NCBI GenBank assembly: GCA_040766885.1
Contig: JAXGPP010000011.1
Coordinates: forward strand, 1-64,000
From: JAXGPP01 sp040766885
GTDB taxonomy: Bacteria; Planctomycetota; Planctomycetia; Pirellulales; Thermoguttaceae
DNA: 64,000 nucleotides
Direction: 5' to 3'
Made by a program: the position numbers and the translations under genes. This document shows positions 1 through 9,543 of this stretch, piece by piece. The notes beneath the pieces were generated by a model. That model ran no database searches and was not told where the DNA came from. It saw nothing but the letters and a program-made list of their open reading frames with translations. The first letter of the stretch is position 1; each line of letters opens with the position of its first letter.

Positions 1-3000
1 AGTGATCCGCAGGATTTCCTCAGCGAAATCAAGTGATCGCGAGCTGAAGACGTGCTGGACGCCGAGTGAGCAGAGATATTCGCGTTTGGCATCGCTCCCG
101 GCCGTGCAAAAAATCTCGGCGCCGATCTGCTGGGCAATCTGAATGGCCGCCAGTCCGACGCCTCCAGCGCCGGCATGAATCAACACGCGTTCGCCCGGTG
201 CCAGATGCGCGAGGTGCACCAGGCCATAATAGGCCGTAAGGAAGGTGATCGGAATGGTGCAGGCCTCGTCGTCGGCCAATCGCGCCGGGCGGTGGACGAC
301 GGCATACTCGGCGGTAACAGCATGCGAGGCGAAACTGTAAGGGGCGACGCCCATCACTTCGTCGCCAACCTGGAATCGAGTGACGCCTTCGCCAATGGCG
401 GTGACAGTGCCCGAACACTCGATGCCCAGCGGGACGATCTCGTCCTTGATGCCGGGATAGAGCCCCATCGCCTTGAGGACGTCGCTGAAGTTCAGGCCGG
501 CGGCACGAACCTCGACTTCCACCTGGCCGGGCCCCGGCTGGCGGCGGCCGGTCGGTTCGTACCACAGCGAATCGAAACTGCCCGGAGTCCGCAGCCGCAG
601 GCGGTACGCGCTCGATTGCGGCGCCGACAATCCGGAACTCGACAGATTCTCCGTGGGCGCCAATTCCGGGGCTGGCACAAGGCGGGCCACAAATCGCTGG
701 CCTCCGCGGAAGCCAATTTGGTCTTCGTCGCTGGCCGCCGCGATTTCCTCGAGCAGCGCTTCTGCCGCGTCGTCCGGCTGGACCGACGGATCGAGATCGA
801 CCAGCCGGCACTTCATTTCCGGGTGTTCCAGGGCGGCCGCGCGGCCGAGGCCCCAGAGCGGGCTCTGGGCAAAGGCGGTCGCCTCCGACTCGGCAATCGG
901 CTGCGCGCCCCGAGTGACGAGCCACAGTTGAGGCGGCCGCGTGAATCGCGTGCGGGCAAGCTGCTGGATCAGTTGCAGCGCGCTTGTACAACCCAAGCGG
1001 CGGGTGCGGTCGGGATTGAAGCCGGGGGTGGGCTCGCCGAGGTCGAGGCTCCAGAGGTGAATGATGCCCGTTGGGGTGGTGCCGGCCGACAGAAATCGGT
1101 CGAACAGTTCACGGTAGTCGTCGCCACGGAGCGGATCGATGGTTGACCGCTCTGGAGAGTCGCTCGCGGAGAGTCCCTCGACCGGTGAGACAACGACGCA
1201 CTCTTGACCTTGTTCGCGAAGGCGCGAGGCAAGCTGCGAACCGATTCCGGAATCGTCGGCCAGGACAACCCATGGGGACGCTGCATTCCAAGTGATCGAA
1301 GCTCCGGCGCCGAGTGGTTGGGCTTGCCATTCGACCCGGTAGAGCCAGTCGCGGACATCCGCTTCGCGAGTCTGGACGGCGGCGCGACCCAGTCGCTGCA
1401 CGCGGATCCCAGTAAGCTCAAACAGGATGCGGCCTTCTTGATCGACGAGCCGCACATCGCCTTCCACCGTCTCAGGACTGGGGCCGCTCGACTCCGAGGT
1501 ACGGATCGCGTGGCAGTACATCAGTTCGACGGGCGAACCGTAGACCCGAATCCGGTGCACGTGAACCGGCATGTACGTGTACGGACTTGGGCTGCCGTCG
1601 GACTCCAGTGGCACGACGCCCGCCATGGACTGGAAACAGCCATCCAAGAGTGCCGGATGCAGCCGATAGCGGGACGATTCCCTGGCGACGTCGTCGGGAA
1701 GCCGCAGTTCCGCAAACGCTTCGCCTTCGCCCCGACGGAGACCGTCAAGGACCTGAAAGGCGGGCCCGTAGCTCAGTCCGCGCGCCGCCATCTCTCGGTA
1801 AAATGCCTCGCGAGTGCGGCTGTCGCTCAGGCGTTTGCAGAGGGCGGCCAGGTCCACCCGGTGGTCTGCCGGCGCCGCATCCGAACTGCCGGCGTGGCGG
1901 ATCGTGCCGCAGGCGTGCATGGTCCAGTGATACTTGCCGTCCGTGTTTTCGGCCAGGGCGCTATGGACCTCGAACGTCCGCTGGCCGCCCGTTTCCGGCG
2001 ACAGCGTTGTTTGCACGATGCGCTGGGCCCCTTGGGGAAAGAACATTGCCTGCTGAACGGCAATGTCTTCCACGACGTGTTCACCTTCGCCAAACGTCTG
2101 GCGCGCGGCGGCCAGCGCCAGCTCGAGGTAGGCGGCTGCCGGAGTGACCGGAGAGCCCTGCACCTGGTGATCGATGAGATAACGCGGAGTGTGGCTGCTG
2201 AACCGCGACTCAAAGAGCGTGGTTCCAAGAGCCGTGGGAACCGGCCCGCCGAGCAACGGATGAACCGACGCTCCATGGCTTCCGGCGGACGCGCCGAATG
2301 AGCGTCGCCGTCCGGGCCGGCCGTCGTCGAACCAAAGCGGCACTCGTTCAAAAGGATAGGTGGGCAAAGACAATCGGCGTCGCGGCCACGGTCGATCGAA
2401 GGCCGGCCAGTCGACTTTTGCGCCGAGCAGGTAAAGCTCGCCGAGGCTGTTGAGCATTGCCTGCCAGTCGCCGTGCCCCGGACGCAAGGAAGCCAGCCAG
2501 GACCCGGCGAAATCGGTGAGCACTCGGCGTCCCATCCCCAGCAGGCTCGCGGTGGGGCCAACCTCGAGCATCACGTGCGGCGACTGGGCGGCCAGTGTTC
2601 GCATTCCGTCGGCGAACCGTACCGTGTTGCGGATATGCTGCCGCCAGTACTGCGGTGTGGTCGGCGCATCAGGCATCCATTGGCCGGTGAGGTTCGACGC
2701 GATGGGAACCCGCGGTCGCTCAAAGTGAATCTCTCCGGCGAGCCGCTCGAACTCATCGAGCATCGGCTCCATGAGCGGGGAGTGGAAGGCATGCGAGACG
2801 GTCAACAGTCGAGTGCCAATGCCGGTGGCTTCGAACTCGTCGACCAGCCGCCGCACCGAACCCGCCTCGCCCGAAATGACCGTGTTTTCGGGGCCATTGG
2901 CCGCCGCAATGGCGACGCATTCCTGATGGGAACGTATCGCGTCGGCCACACGGTCCTCGGCAGCGAAGATCACCGCCATCAAACCGTTGTGCGGCAAAGC

Positions 3001-5049
3001 CTGCATGAGCCGCGAACGATGCGCGATCAACCGCAGGCCGTCTTCCAGGCCGAACACCCCGGCGGTGCATGCCGCCACGTACTCGCCCACGCTATGGCCA
3101 AGGAGCACATCGGGCTCAATCCCCCAGGATCGCCAGAGAGCGGCAAGCGAATACTCCAGCGCGAACAGTGCCGGCTGCGTATAGACCGTCTCGTCAAGCG
3201 GCGACTTTCCGGACTGGGGATAGAGCACCGAAACGAGCGGTTGTTCCAGATGTCCTCGCAGGATTGCATCGCACTGCTCGAGAGTTTCGCGAAACACGGG
3301 TTGCGTCTCGAACAGCCGCCGGCCCATGCCGACATACTGCGAGCCCTGTCCGGTGAACAGGAAGGCGATCTTTGGCCGGGTGACGATCTTCACCTGGCCC
3401 TTCTTGACTCCGTCGGTCGTCTGACCGTCGCGGACCGCCACCAGTTGCTCCCTGAGTTGGTCGCGCGTCGCGGCCACGGCGGTGAGCCGGCGGTTGAAAT
3501 GCGAGCGGCCCGCGGCGGCGGTATGGCAGATGTCGGGCAGCGCGGCTTCCGGATGCGCTTCGATGTAGTCGGCATACCGGCCCGCCAGGGCGGCCAGCGC
3601 TGTCTCCGTCTTCGCCGATAGGGGAAGCATATGAAGCGGTCGGTCGGACTTCACGGCCGCGGGCGCTGCCTGCAGCGACTCCTCGAGCACCACGTGGGCG
3701 TTGGTGCCGCCAAACCCAAATGAGCTCACGCTGGCTACCCGGGTAGCGCCGGCCGATTTCCACGAAACCGATCGGGCGGGAATCTGCAACCGGGTGCCGC
3801 TGAGAGAGATGTTCGGATTGATCTTGTCGAGATGCAATTGTGGCGGAATCCGCCCATACTGCATCAGCAGCACGACTTTGATCAGGCCGGCAATGCCCGA
3901 AGCCGTCTCCAGATGTCCGATGTTCGCCTTGACCGACGACAGGTACACGGGGGGGTCTGTCGAAGCAGTCTGCCGGAAAACCTTGGCCAGCGATTGCACC
4001 TCAATCGGATCGCCCAGCGGCGTGCCGGTGCCGTGCGCTTCGACATAGTTGACTCGTTCCGGGCCCAATCCGGCGTTGGCCAGCGCTGCGCGAACCACAG
4101 CCTGCTGCAGCAGGCCGTTGGGCGCCGTGATGCCCGACGTTCGGCCATCCTGATTGACGGCCGTGCCGCGGATCACGGCGAACACATGATCGCCGGCCGC
4201 GATGGCATCGGTAAGACGTTTGAGGACGATGATGCCGCAACCTTCGCCGCGGACATAGCCGTTGGCCGAGGCATCGAACGGCCGGCACTTGCCGTCCGGC
4301 GAAAGCATGTGGGCCGTCGAGAAGGCGATCGACGTTTCTGGCGTGAGGATCATGTTCACGCCGCCGGCCAGGGCCGCATCGCATTCGTGGCTGCGCAGGC
4401 TGCTGACCGCCAGGTGCACGCACACCAGCGCCGAAGAGCACGCCGTGTCGACAGCCAGGCTCGGCCCATGCAAATCCAAGAGGTAGGAAAGCCGGTTGGC
4501 GGCGATGCTCAGCGCATTGCCCGTGCCGCCATAGGCATCGATGTGTTCGAGGTAGTTGTCCAGATGCGCCGGCGCTTTGGAGTAATCGGTGCCCCCGATA
4601 CCGATGAACACGCCCGTGTTGGTCCCGGCCAGCCGCTCGGGTGCCAGGCCGCCACGCTCCATCGCTTCCCACGCCACTTCCAGCACGACCCGCTGCTGCG
4701 GGTCCATCTTGCCGGCCTCACGCGGCGTGATTCCAAAGAATAGCGGATCGAACAGCCGCGGATTGCCCAGAAAACCGCCCCAGCGGGTGTTCATCTTGCC
4801 GGGCGCCTCGGGACTGGGATCGTACAACTCGTCGATGTCCCAGCGTTCGGGTGGGACCTCGCTGATGCAGTCGATTCCCTCCGCGATCACTTGCCAGTAG
4901 GTCTCGAGATTCTCGGCGCCGGGTAACCGGCAGCCCATACCGACGATGGCGATCGGTTCCGCGACGTCGGTCTTTTGCTGGAGACGCTGCTCCAATAGCC
5001 GTCGCTTGGCTGGCGACAAGTTGGCCAGTCGCTGGGATAACTCGGACAT
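1..5049 (-). CDS. Highly reducing type I polyketide synthase (3' end outside window)
   Basis: The frame is open from an ATG at 5049 to the left edge (1683 codons), so the C-terminus is missing. It extends and reduces an acyl chain with malonyl units. Domain order: ketosynthase, residues ~30-455, with DTACSSA (Cys204) and the two histidines in EAHGTG (His339) and NIGHLE (His379); acyltransferase, ~560-860, with GHSVGEY (Ser653) and a HAFH motif typical of malonyl-specific AT; dehydratase, ~930-1200, with HQVQGSPVTP (His961) and an Asp in ALLDGC; a spacer that may be a structural KR half; then the start of an enoylreductase (AGLNFSDV, HAGAGGVGL) cut at the edge. KR and ACP are expected beyond. 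It starts 86 bp after the acyl-AMP ligase-ACP gene on the same strand, so that enzyme probably supplies the starter. The product is unknown. Confidence 0.93.
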   Translation of the reverse strand, partial: MSELSQRLANLSPAKRRLLEQRLQQKTDVAEPIAIVGMGCRLPGAENLETYWQVIAEGIDCISEVPPERWDIDELYDPSPEAPGKMNTRWGGFLGNPRLFDPLFFGITPREAGKMDPQQRVVLEVAWEAMERGGLAPERLAGTNTGVFIGIGGTDYSKAPAHLDNYLEHIDAYGGTGNALSIAANRLSYLLDLHGPSLAVDTACSSALVCVHLAVSSLRSHECDAALAGGVNMILTPETSIAFSTAHMLSPDGKCRPFDASANGYVRGEGCGIIVLKRLTDAIAAGDHVFAVIRGTAVNQDGRTSGITAPNGLLQQAVVRAALANAGLGPERVNYVEAHGTGTPLGDPIEVQSLAKVFRQTASTDPPVYLSSVKANIGHLETASGIAGLIKVVLLMQYGRIPPQLHLDKINPNISLSGTRLQIPARSVSWKSAGATRVASVSSFGFGGTNAHVVLEESLQAAPAAVKSDRPLHMLPLSAKTETALAALAGRYADYIEAHPEAALPDICHTAAAGRSHFNRRLTAVAATRDQLREQLVAVRDGQTTDGVKKGQVKIVTRPKIAFLFTGQGSQYVGMGRRLFETQPVFRETLEQCDAILRGHLEQPLVSVLYPQSGKSPLDETVYTQPALFALEYSLAALWRSWGIEPDVLLGHSVGEYVAACTAGVFGLEDGLRLIAHRSRLMQALPHNGLMAVIFAAEDRVADAIRSHQECVAIAAANGPENTVISGEAGSVRRLVDEFEATGIGTRLLTVSHAFHSPLMEPMLDEFERLAGEIHFERPRVPIASNLTGQWMPDAPTTPQYWRQHIRNTVRFADGMRTLAAQSPHVMLEVGPTASLLGMGRRVLTDFAGSWLASLRPGHGDWQAMLNSLGELYLLGAKVDWPAFDRPWPRRRLSLPTYPFERVPLWFDDGRPGRRRSFGASAGSHGASVHPLLGGPVPTALGTTLFESRFSSHTPRYLIDHQVQGSPVTPAAAYLELALAAARQTFGEGEHVVEDIAVQQAMFFPQGAQRIVQTTLSPETGGQRTFEVHSALAENTDGKYHWTMHACGTIRHAGSSDAAPADHRVDLAALCKRLSDSRTREAFYREMAARGLSYGPAFQVLDGLRRGEGEAFAELRLPDDVARESSRYRLHPALLDGCFQSMAGVVPLESDGSPSPYTYMPVHVHRIRVYGSPVELMYCHAIRTSESSGPSPETVEGDVRLVDQEGRILFELTGIRVQRLGRAAVQTREADVRDWLYRVEWQAQPLGAGASITWNAASPWVVLADDSGIGSQLASRLREQGQECVVVSPVEGLSASDSPERSTIDPLRGDDYRELFDRFLSAGTTPTGIIHLWSLDLGEPTPGFNPDRTRRLGCTSALQLIQQLARTRFTRPPQLWLVTRGAQPIAESEATAFAQSPLWGLGRAAALEHPEMKCRLVDLDPSVQPDDAAEALLEEIAAASDEDQIGFRGGQRFVARLVPAPELAPTENLSSSGLSAPQSSAYRLRLRTPGSFDSLWYEPTGRRQPGPGQVEVEVRAAGLNFSDVLKAMGLYPGIKDEIVPLGIECSGTVTAIGEGVTRFQVGDEVMGVAPYSFASHAVTAEYAVVHRPARLADDEACTIPITFLTAYYGLVHLAHLAPGERVLIHAGAGGVGLAAIQIAQQIGAEIFCTAGSDAKREYLCSLGVQHVFSSRSLDFAEEILRIT

Positions 5050-5135
5050 CGGCAATCCCGTCCCTTGAGGCTCCGATCAAAACCGGTCGGATAGGGCCGC
5101 CTGCACTGGCGGCAGACTGTCGGCGTTGGAGCCTC

Positions 5136-7460
5136 TCACTCGCTTGGCGGCTTGTGATCCAGCGCCGCCTCGACTTCGCTGTCGCTGAGGTTTTCGATTT
5201 CGGCCAGCAGCCTCTCGAATTCGTTCTGTTGAGCAGTCGGCAGAACCTCTTCCTCAACCTCCGTGCCGCTGGACGCAGTCCCTGCGACTGTCTGGGCCAG
5301 ATAAGTGGAAAGCGCCCGCAGGGTAGGATAGTTCCAGGCCACGACCGCCGTAATCTCAACGTGAAGCCAGTCCTCCAATTCCTGACTCAACTGAACCGCC
5401 GTCAGCGAGTCGAGACCGTAGTCCGCCAGCGGCCGATCACGGTCGATCTGGCTCGGCATGACCCCCGCGCGTTGCTGGAGCCACTCAATGAGCCAGCCTT
5501 CAATCTGTTCTGCCAGCCGCTCGACTTCTTCCGGACGGAGCGGCCGGCTCAGATCGGGAAGCGGCGGTGCCGGGATCTTCGCGGGGCCGCCAAGATCGTT
5601 CTCGGCGTGCCCATTGCCGTTGCCCGACGGAGAGAATTTCACCGCCCCATTTCCGTTGGACGGCTTGACTGTCGGGGCTTCCGCGCGTCGGGTGGGCCGC
5701 GTCGGCTTCACCCATTCAGCCAGCACTTTGAGTTGACCATCCAGGTAACGCTGGCGACAGAGGTTCCGCTGCGCCTTGCCGCTCGTGGTCCGGGGCAGGT
5801 TGGCGGGGCGGATGAGCACGACGGCGTAAACCTCCAGTTCGTGCTCCTCGCTGACCGCCCGGCGGATTCGCATGATGACTTCGTCGAGGTCGGCCTGCCG
5901 GAACTGGCGGTCGACTTCGTAGACGACTACCAGCCGCTCCTCGCCGTCGACGGTGACCGAAAAAGCGGCGCCCGCCCCCGACTCCAGCGCGGCATGAGCC
6001 TTGCCCGCAGTGAGTTCGATGTCCTGCGGATAATGGTTGCGGCCGCGGATCAGAATCAATTCTTTGCGCCGGCCGACAATGTAGAGCTGCCCCCGAGTGA
6101 AGAAGGCAAGATCGCCCGTGCGCAGAAACGGCCCCTCGCCCGTGTCGGCCAGTCGAGCGCCGAACGTCTCCCCGTTCTCATCGGGTCGGTTCCAATAGCC
6201 GCGCGCGACATTGTCCCCCCGCACCCAGATCTCACCCACGCGATCAGGGCCGACGCGCAGCCGGGTCTCCGGATCGACGATAATGAGTTGCTGATTCATC
6301 AGCGGCCGGCCACACCCCACGAGCCGCTGCACATGCTCTCCCTCTTCGCCCTCCGCTTCTTCGGCGCGATGCTCGGCCAGCGCGCTGCGCTTGACCGGTT
6401 TGATCGCCGGCCGGCTCGGACCTCGCCCGCCGGCGGCCAGAAGGGTCGTTTCCGCCATTCCGTAGCAGGGATAGAACGCGTCGGCCCGGAAGCCGCAGGG
6501 GGCAAAGGTCTCGGCGAACTTCTCCAGGGTCTCGGCGCGGATCGGCTCGGCGCCGCAGAACGCCAGCTTCCAGTTGCTCAAGTCCAACTGGTCGCGTTCC
6601 TCGCGGCCAATCTTCTGCACGCTCAGCTCATACGCGAAGTTCGGCGCGCCGCTGATCACCGCCCGGTAGTCGGAGATCGCCTTCAGCCAGCGAAACGGCC
6701 GCTGCAGGAACGCGGTCGGCGACATGAGAACGCTCTGCCCCCCGACGTAGAGCGACTCGAGAATTCCCCCGATCAGACCCATGTCATGGTAGGCCGGCAG
6801 CCAGGAGACGCCGCTCTCTTCGGCTGGATCGGGGCACAATCCGCCGATATCGAATCCGCGGCGGATCATCTCCAGGTTCCGCATCAGATTGGCATGCGAA
6901 ACCATAACGCCTTTCGGGTCGCTGATCGAACCCGACGTGTATTGCAGGAATGCGAGGCTGTCGGGTTCCACCGCGGGCCGCTGCCAGCCGCCGGCATCCG
7001 CGTCGGGCAGTTCATCCGTGGCCACCCATTGGACACCCTGAAGCTCGGGGGCGGTGCGTGCCAAGTCGAGCGTCGTCAAAGTCTGCGCGGTGGTCAGGGC
7101 CATCGTGGCCCGACTGTCGCGGGCGATCATCGATAGCCGGGGCAACGGGCGCCGTGGCTTTGGATAAGTCGCCGGGACCGCCAGCACGCCGGCGTACAGA
7201 CACCCGAAGAACGCCGCGATGAAGTCGAGGCCGGCAGGGTAGACCAACAGCGCCCGCTCACCGGGCGAAAGTTGGCTCTGCAGCGTCGCCGCAATCACCC
7301 GGGCGCGGAGATCGAGTTCGGCAAAGGTAAGGCTCGTTTCACTCTCGTCGTCGCCGCGGAACATATAGGCGCAGCGATTTGATCGGCGAGAGGCCTGAGT
7401 CTCAAGCAACTCCACCAGGGTGCGCGGTCCATCATCCAAACGGGAAGCGGGTTCGACCAT
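5136..7460 (-). CDS. Fatty-acyl-AMP ligase fused to an acyl carrier protein
   Basis: The 774-aa protein activates a fatty acid as acyl-adenylate and loads it on its own carrier domain. Residues ~1-590 are an ANL-superfamily ligase with the P-loop-like QYTSGSISDPKG, YGMAETTL and RTGDL motifs. They resemble the FAAL subgroup, which feeds PKSs rather than CoA, including HDMGLIGG in SWLPAYHDMG. A Gly/Asn-rich linker (~600-640) leads to a carrier domain whose phosphopantetheine serine is in DYGLDSLTAV. An acidic tail follows. Its stop lies 86 bp before the PKS start, in the same direction, as expected for a loader-extender pair. FAAL versus fatty-acyl-CoA ligase is judged from overall similarity and the ACP fusion. 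Confidence 0.92.
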   Translation of the reverse strand: MVEPASRLDDGPRTLVELLETQASRRSNRCAYMFRGDDESETSLTFAELDLRARVIAATLQSQLSPGERALLVYPAGLDFIAAFFGCLYAGVLAVPATYPKPRRPLPRLSMIARDSRATMALTTAQTLTTLDLARTAPELQGVQWVATDELPDADAGGWQRPAVEPDSLAFLQYTSGSISDPKGVMVSHANLMRNLEMIRRGFDIGGLCPDPAEESGVSWLPAYHDMGLIGGILESLYVGGQSVLMSPTAFLQRPFRWLKAISDYRAVISGAPNFAYELSVQKIGREERDQLDLSNWKLAFCGAEPIRAETLEKFAETFAPCGFRADAFYPCYGMAETTLLAAGGRGPSRPAIKPVKRSALAEHRAEEAEGEEGEHVQRLVGCGRPLMNQQLIIVDPETRLRVGPDRVGEIWVRGDNVARGYWNRPDENGETFGARLADTGEGPFLRTGDLAFFTRGQLYIVGRRKELILIRGRNHYPQDIELTAGKAHAALESGAGAAFSVTVDGEERLVVVYEVDRQFRQADLDEVIMRIRRAVSEEHELEVYAVVLIRPANLPRTTSGKAQRNLCRQRYLDGQLKVLAEWVKPTRPTRRAEAPTVKPSNGNGAVKFSPSGNGNGHAENDLGGPAKIPAPPLPDLSRPLRPEEVERLAEQIEGWLIEWLQQRAGVMPSQIDRDRPLADYGLDSLTAVQLSQELEDWLHVEITAVVAWNYPTLRALSTYLAQTVAGTASSGTEVEEEVLPTAQQNEFERLLAEIENLSDSEVEAALDHKPPSE

Positions 7461-7923
7461 CGGCGTATGCGGCTGAAGGATTGGAAATCGTCGTCTGTGG
7501 CAGCTGAACCAACCGGGGCTGATCGATTGCTCTTCGAAGTCGTTCCGATACCGGCAAGTGGCTCAGACCGGACTCGGTCAAAAACCGGCCTCTGAAACAA
7601 CGTCTGAGAACATCCTCGACAGGTCGCCGTCCATAGAAGTCGTTTGGGTTCTTCTCCCGCCACGCACGCTGACGCAGCTTGCGTAGACAACCGTACCTGC
7701 CAAGTGGAGGCGTGGTGCGCCGATGATCCGCCACCGTTGACCGGAATCTGTAAGAGGTACGTTCTACCTCTCTCATAAGCCTTGCGTGCATCGGCCCCAC
7801 GCGCGTAAAGTGCAATGGTAGCTGAGTACTTAGCTCGCCGCAAGGACGCCCCGGCTTGCCCAAGCTAACTACAAACAGGGCCATAATCAACCCTTTTCAG
7901 ACGGTATCGACCGCCAAGATCAA
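7461..7923. other. Divergent intergenic region between the acyl-AMP ligase and thioesterase genes
   Basis: This is about 460 bp between two divergently read genes. The open frames here overlap each other and have no recognisable products. It presumably holds the promoters for both directions, but I cannot point to clear -35/-10 boxes or an operator. Confidence 0.5.
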
Positions 7924-8697
7924 TTGCGACAGCAAAAACCTCCTATCGCGAACATCCGTTATGACTGGATCTCACCGGTTAGAGGGGCATCGCAGAACAA
8001 GCCACAACTGTTCTGTTTTCCCCATGCTGGAGGGGGAAGCTCGATTTACCGGACCTGGCAGGCTGCTTTAGCCGAGGTAGCAATTGTGCTACCCGTATGC
8101 CTTCCGGGGCATGAGCACCGTCTACGCGAACCGCTGTTCGATCGACTCTGTCCGCTGGCCAAGGCGGCCGCCGAAGCAATAGCCCCCCAAATAGACGGGA
8201 ACTTTGCTCTTCTCGGTCACAGTATGGGCGCAGTCGTTGCGTTTGAGGTTGCCCGGAGCCTGCGCAGACTTGGACATCTGGCTTGCGGACTTTGGGCTGC
8301 CGCAGCCCCGGCTCCGCAATTGCCGCTTCGTCTACCACCGCTCCACCACCTTCCAGATGTGGAGATGATCGAGCGTCTGGAGGCCCGTTATGGAGAACTC
8401 CCGCCGGAGGTCAAGGCGAGCCGCGAGATGATGGCCACGATCACTCCGGTAATTCGCGCCGATCTGCGGGCAGTTGAGACGTACCATTATGAAACGGACC
8501 TTCCCTTGGAGTGCCCGATACACGTGCTTGGCGGCGCGGAAGATGCGACGGTTTCCGTTGCGGAACTCGCGGCATGGCGTCTCCAGACTCGGGGCGCGTT
8601 CACTTGCCGCACTCTCCCCGGTGGCCACTTCTTTCTTGAGGAGGCCCAACGCGAGGTCCTCGCCCTGGTCGCACGGCAACTGAGAATTGTGGGTTAG
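7924..8697 (+). CDS. Type II thioesterase (alpha/beta hydrolase)
   Basis: This 257-aa protein belongs to the discrete thioesterase family that clears misprimed or stalled acyl groups from PKS/NRPS carrier domains. Visible features are the family start LFCFPHAGGG, the nucleophile elbow GHSMGA and a late catalytic histidine in PGGHFF; the lid region is rich in Pro/Leu. No ATG lies in frame before the conserved core. TTG at 7924 is the best available start, with no strong ribosome binding site, so the exact start is uncertain. It is divergent from the acyl-AMP ligase and PKS genes and probably belongs to the same cluster. It ends ~110 bp before the element's left attachment site. Confidence 0.88.
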   Translation: MRQQKPPIANIRYDWISPVRGASQNKPQLFCFPHAGGGSSIYRTWQAALAEVAIVLPVCLPGHEHRLREPLFDRLCPLAKAAAEAIAPQIDGNFALLGHSMGAVVAFEVARSLRRLGHLACGLWAAAAPAPQLPLRLPPLHHLPDVEMIERLEARYGELPPEVKASREMMATITPVIRADLRAVETYHYETDLPLECPIHVLGGAEDATVSVAELAAWRLQTRGAFTCRTLPGGHFFLEEAQREVLALVARQLRIVG

Positions 8698-8810
8698 CGA
8701 GGTGAAGCCTTGCCGGCTGGAAACATTCCTCATCGGTCTCGGGTCGCCTGCGCGGAGCCCCCGTTTTTATCGCCGCTTCGGCGGTGTAGAATCGACAGCG
8801 ACGATCATCA

Positions 8811-8849
8811 GGATGGGTGGCCGAGTGGTCTAAGGCGACGGTCTTGAAA
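8811..8849 (+). repeat. attL: Left attachment site: orphan 5' half of tRNA-Ser
   Basis: These 39 bp are identical to the first 39 bases of the tRNA-Ser gene at 39715, running through the acceptor, D arm and the TGA anticodon to the first bases after it. The sequence then diverges, so no tRNA can be made here. It marks the original position of the tRNA 5' half before integration. Confidence 0.92.
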
Positions 8850-9314
8850 GTCAAAAGGCCGTTTTTGTACAGTAGACCGCAAACGCAAGAATGCCGCGTT
8901 TTATCGAGCGAAACGCCTCTTTCGCCTCTTGCGTGTTCACTATCGCCTAGCGGGCACTTGCGGGCATAAACGGGTGTCAACGGGTGTCAGTACACCCGCG
9001 GCTGAATGCCAGAAAACGATAAACCTCGCCAGCTCGAACGGGTGGGATATTATGGTGTAACCTGAGCTACTATCTCTTCTTGATCATCCAGTGAATCAAG
9101 TTCGTCATCTGCTTGGACGCCCGGCGGTACTCGAAGCGCATCGATCGTATTTCTCCGCGGGAGACAGCCGGAACCGCAGCTGGCCGTCAGGGAAGACGCA
9201 GGAACATGCCCCCACAAGGGCCGCCGACACTTCGTCGTCGCCCCCTAACTTCTGGTCCATCAGTTCAAGGTGGCAACGGCCAGATGGCCTGCGGCTTCAG
9301 CGTTCCGCGGCCGG
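8850..9314. other. Left-end non-coding arm of the integrative element
   Basis: There is no convincing gene in these ~465 bp. The stretch contains two tandem CGGGTGTCA motifs at 8971-8979 and 8981-8989, followed closely by the reverse form in TACACCCG. The same motif recurs at the right end beside the integrase, which suggests integrase arm-binding sites. Confidence 0.6.
8971..8989 (+). repeat. Putative integrase arm-type sites (left)
   Basis: Two direct copies of CGGGTGTCA lie 10 bp apart, ~120 bp inside attL. Matching copies occur at 39585-39660 inside attR. Their position and sharing between the two ends fit arm-type binding sites of a tyrosine recombinase; this is inferred. Confidence 0.55.
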
Positions 9315-9533
9315 TCAAACGTCCTTTCCGACGATTTTGCCGTGCTCCTGCAAGTATTTGATCCAATCTGATCCGAGCACGAAGGAATGCACGCCGACAC
9401 GTCGCACTGGCAACCCGTTAAGGCGCGCGCGGCGCATTGCTGCGGCCTTCATACCGGTCAGTTGCTGAAATACCCGGAGAGAGTACGCTTTGTTGTGCTC
9501 AATGATTCCGTCTGCAAATGCCTCTCGTGCCAT
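9315..9533 (-). CDS. Small HTH-like hypothetical protein
   Basis: This 72-aa basic protein contains a segment that reads like a helix-turn-helix (SLRVFQQLTGMKAAAMRRAR), followed by a short beta-type wing and the C-terminal helix WIKYLQEHG. It may bind DNA, as excisionases or element regulators do. The ATG at 9533 is preferred over the upstream GTG at 9557, because that GTG lies inside the terminal repeat of the neighbouring IS1634-family element. Without the IS, AGGAG would have stood just before this ATG; the IS inserted in the ribosome-binding region, so expression is probably altered. Function is not known. Confidence 0.6.
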   Translation of the reverse strand: MAREAFADGIIEHNKAYSLRVFQQLTGMKAAAMRRARLNGLPVRRVGVHSFVLGSDWIKYLQEHGKIVGKDV

Positions 9534-9543
9534 TTCCTTCCAC

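Noticed and set aside
29..991. Minus-strand 320-aa frame and other frames in 1-5000
   Set aside because: They are out of frame with the PKS, whose catalytic motifs all fall in one continuous frame from 5049 to the edge; the frames are Arg/Gly-rich shadows.
8600..8980. Minus-strand frame across the left attachment site
   Set aside because: It crosses the thioesterase 3' end and the tRNA half in antisense and has no coding features.
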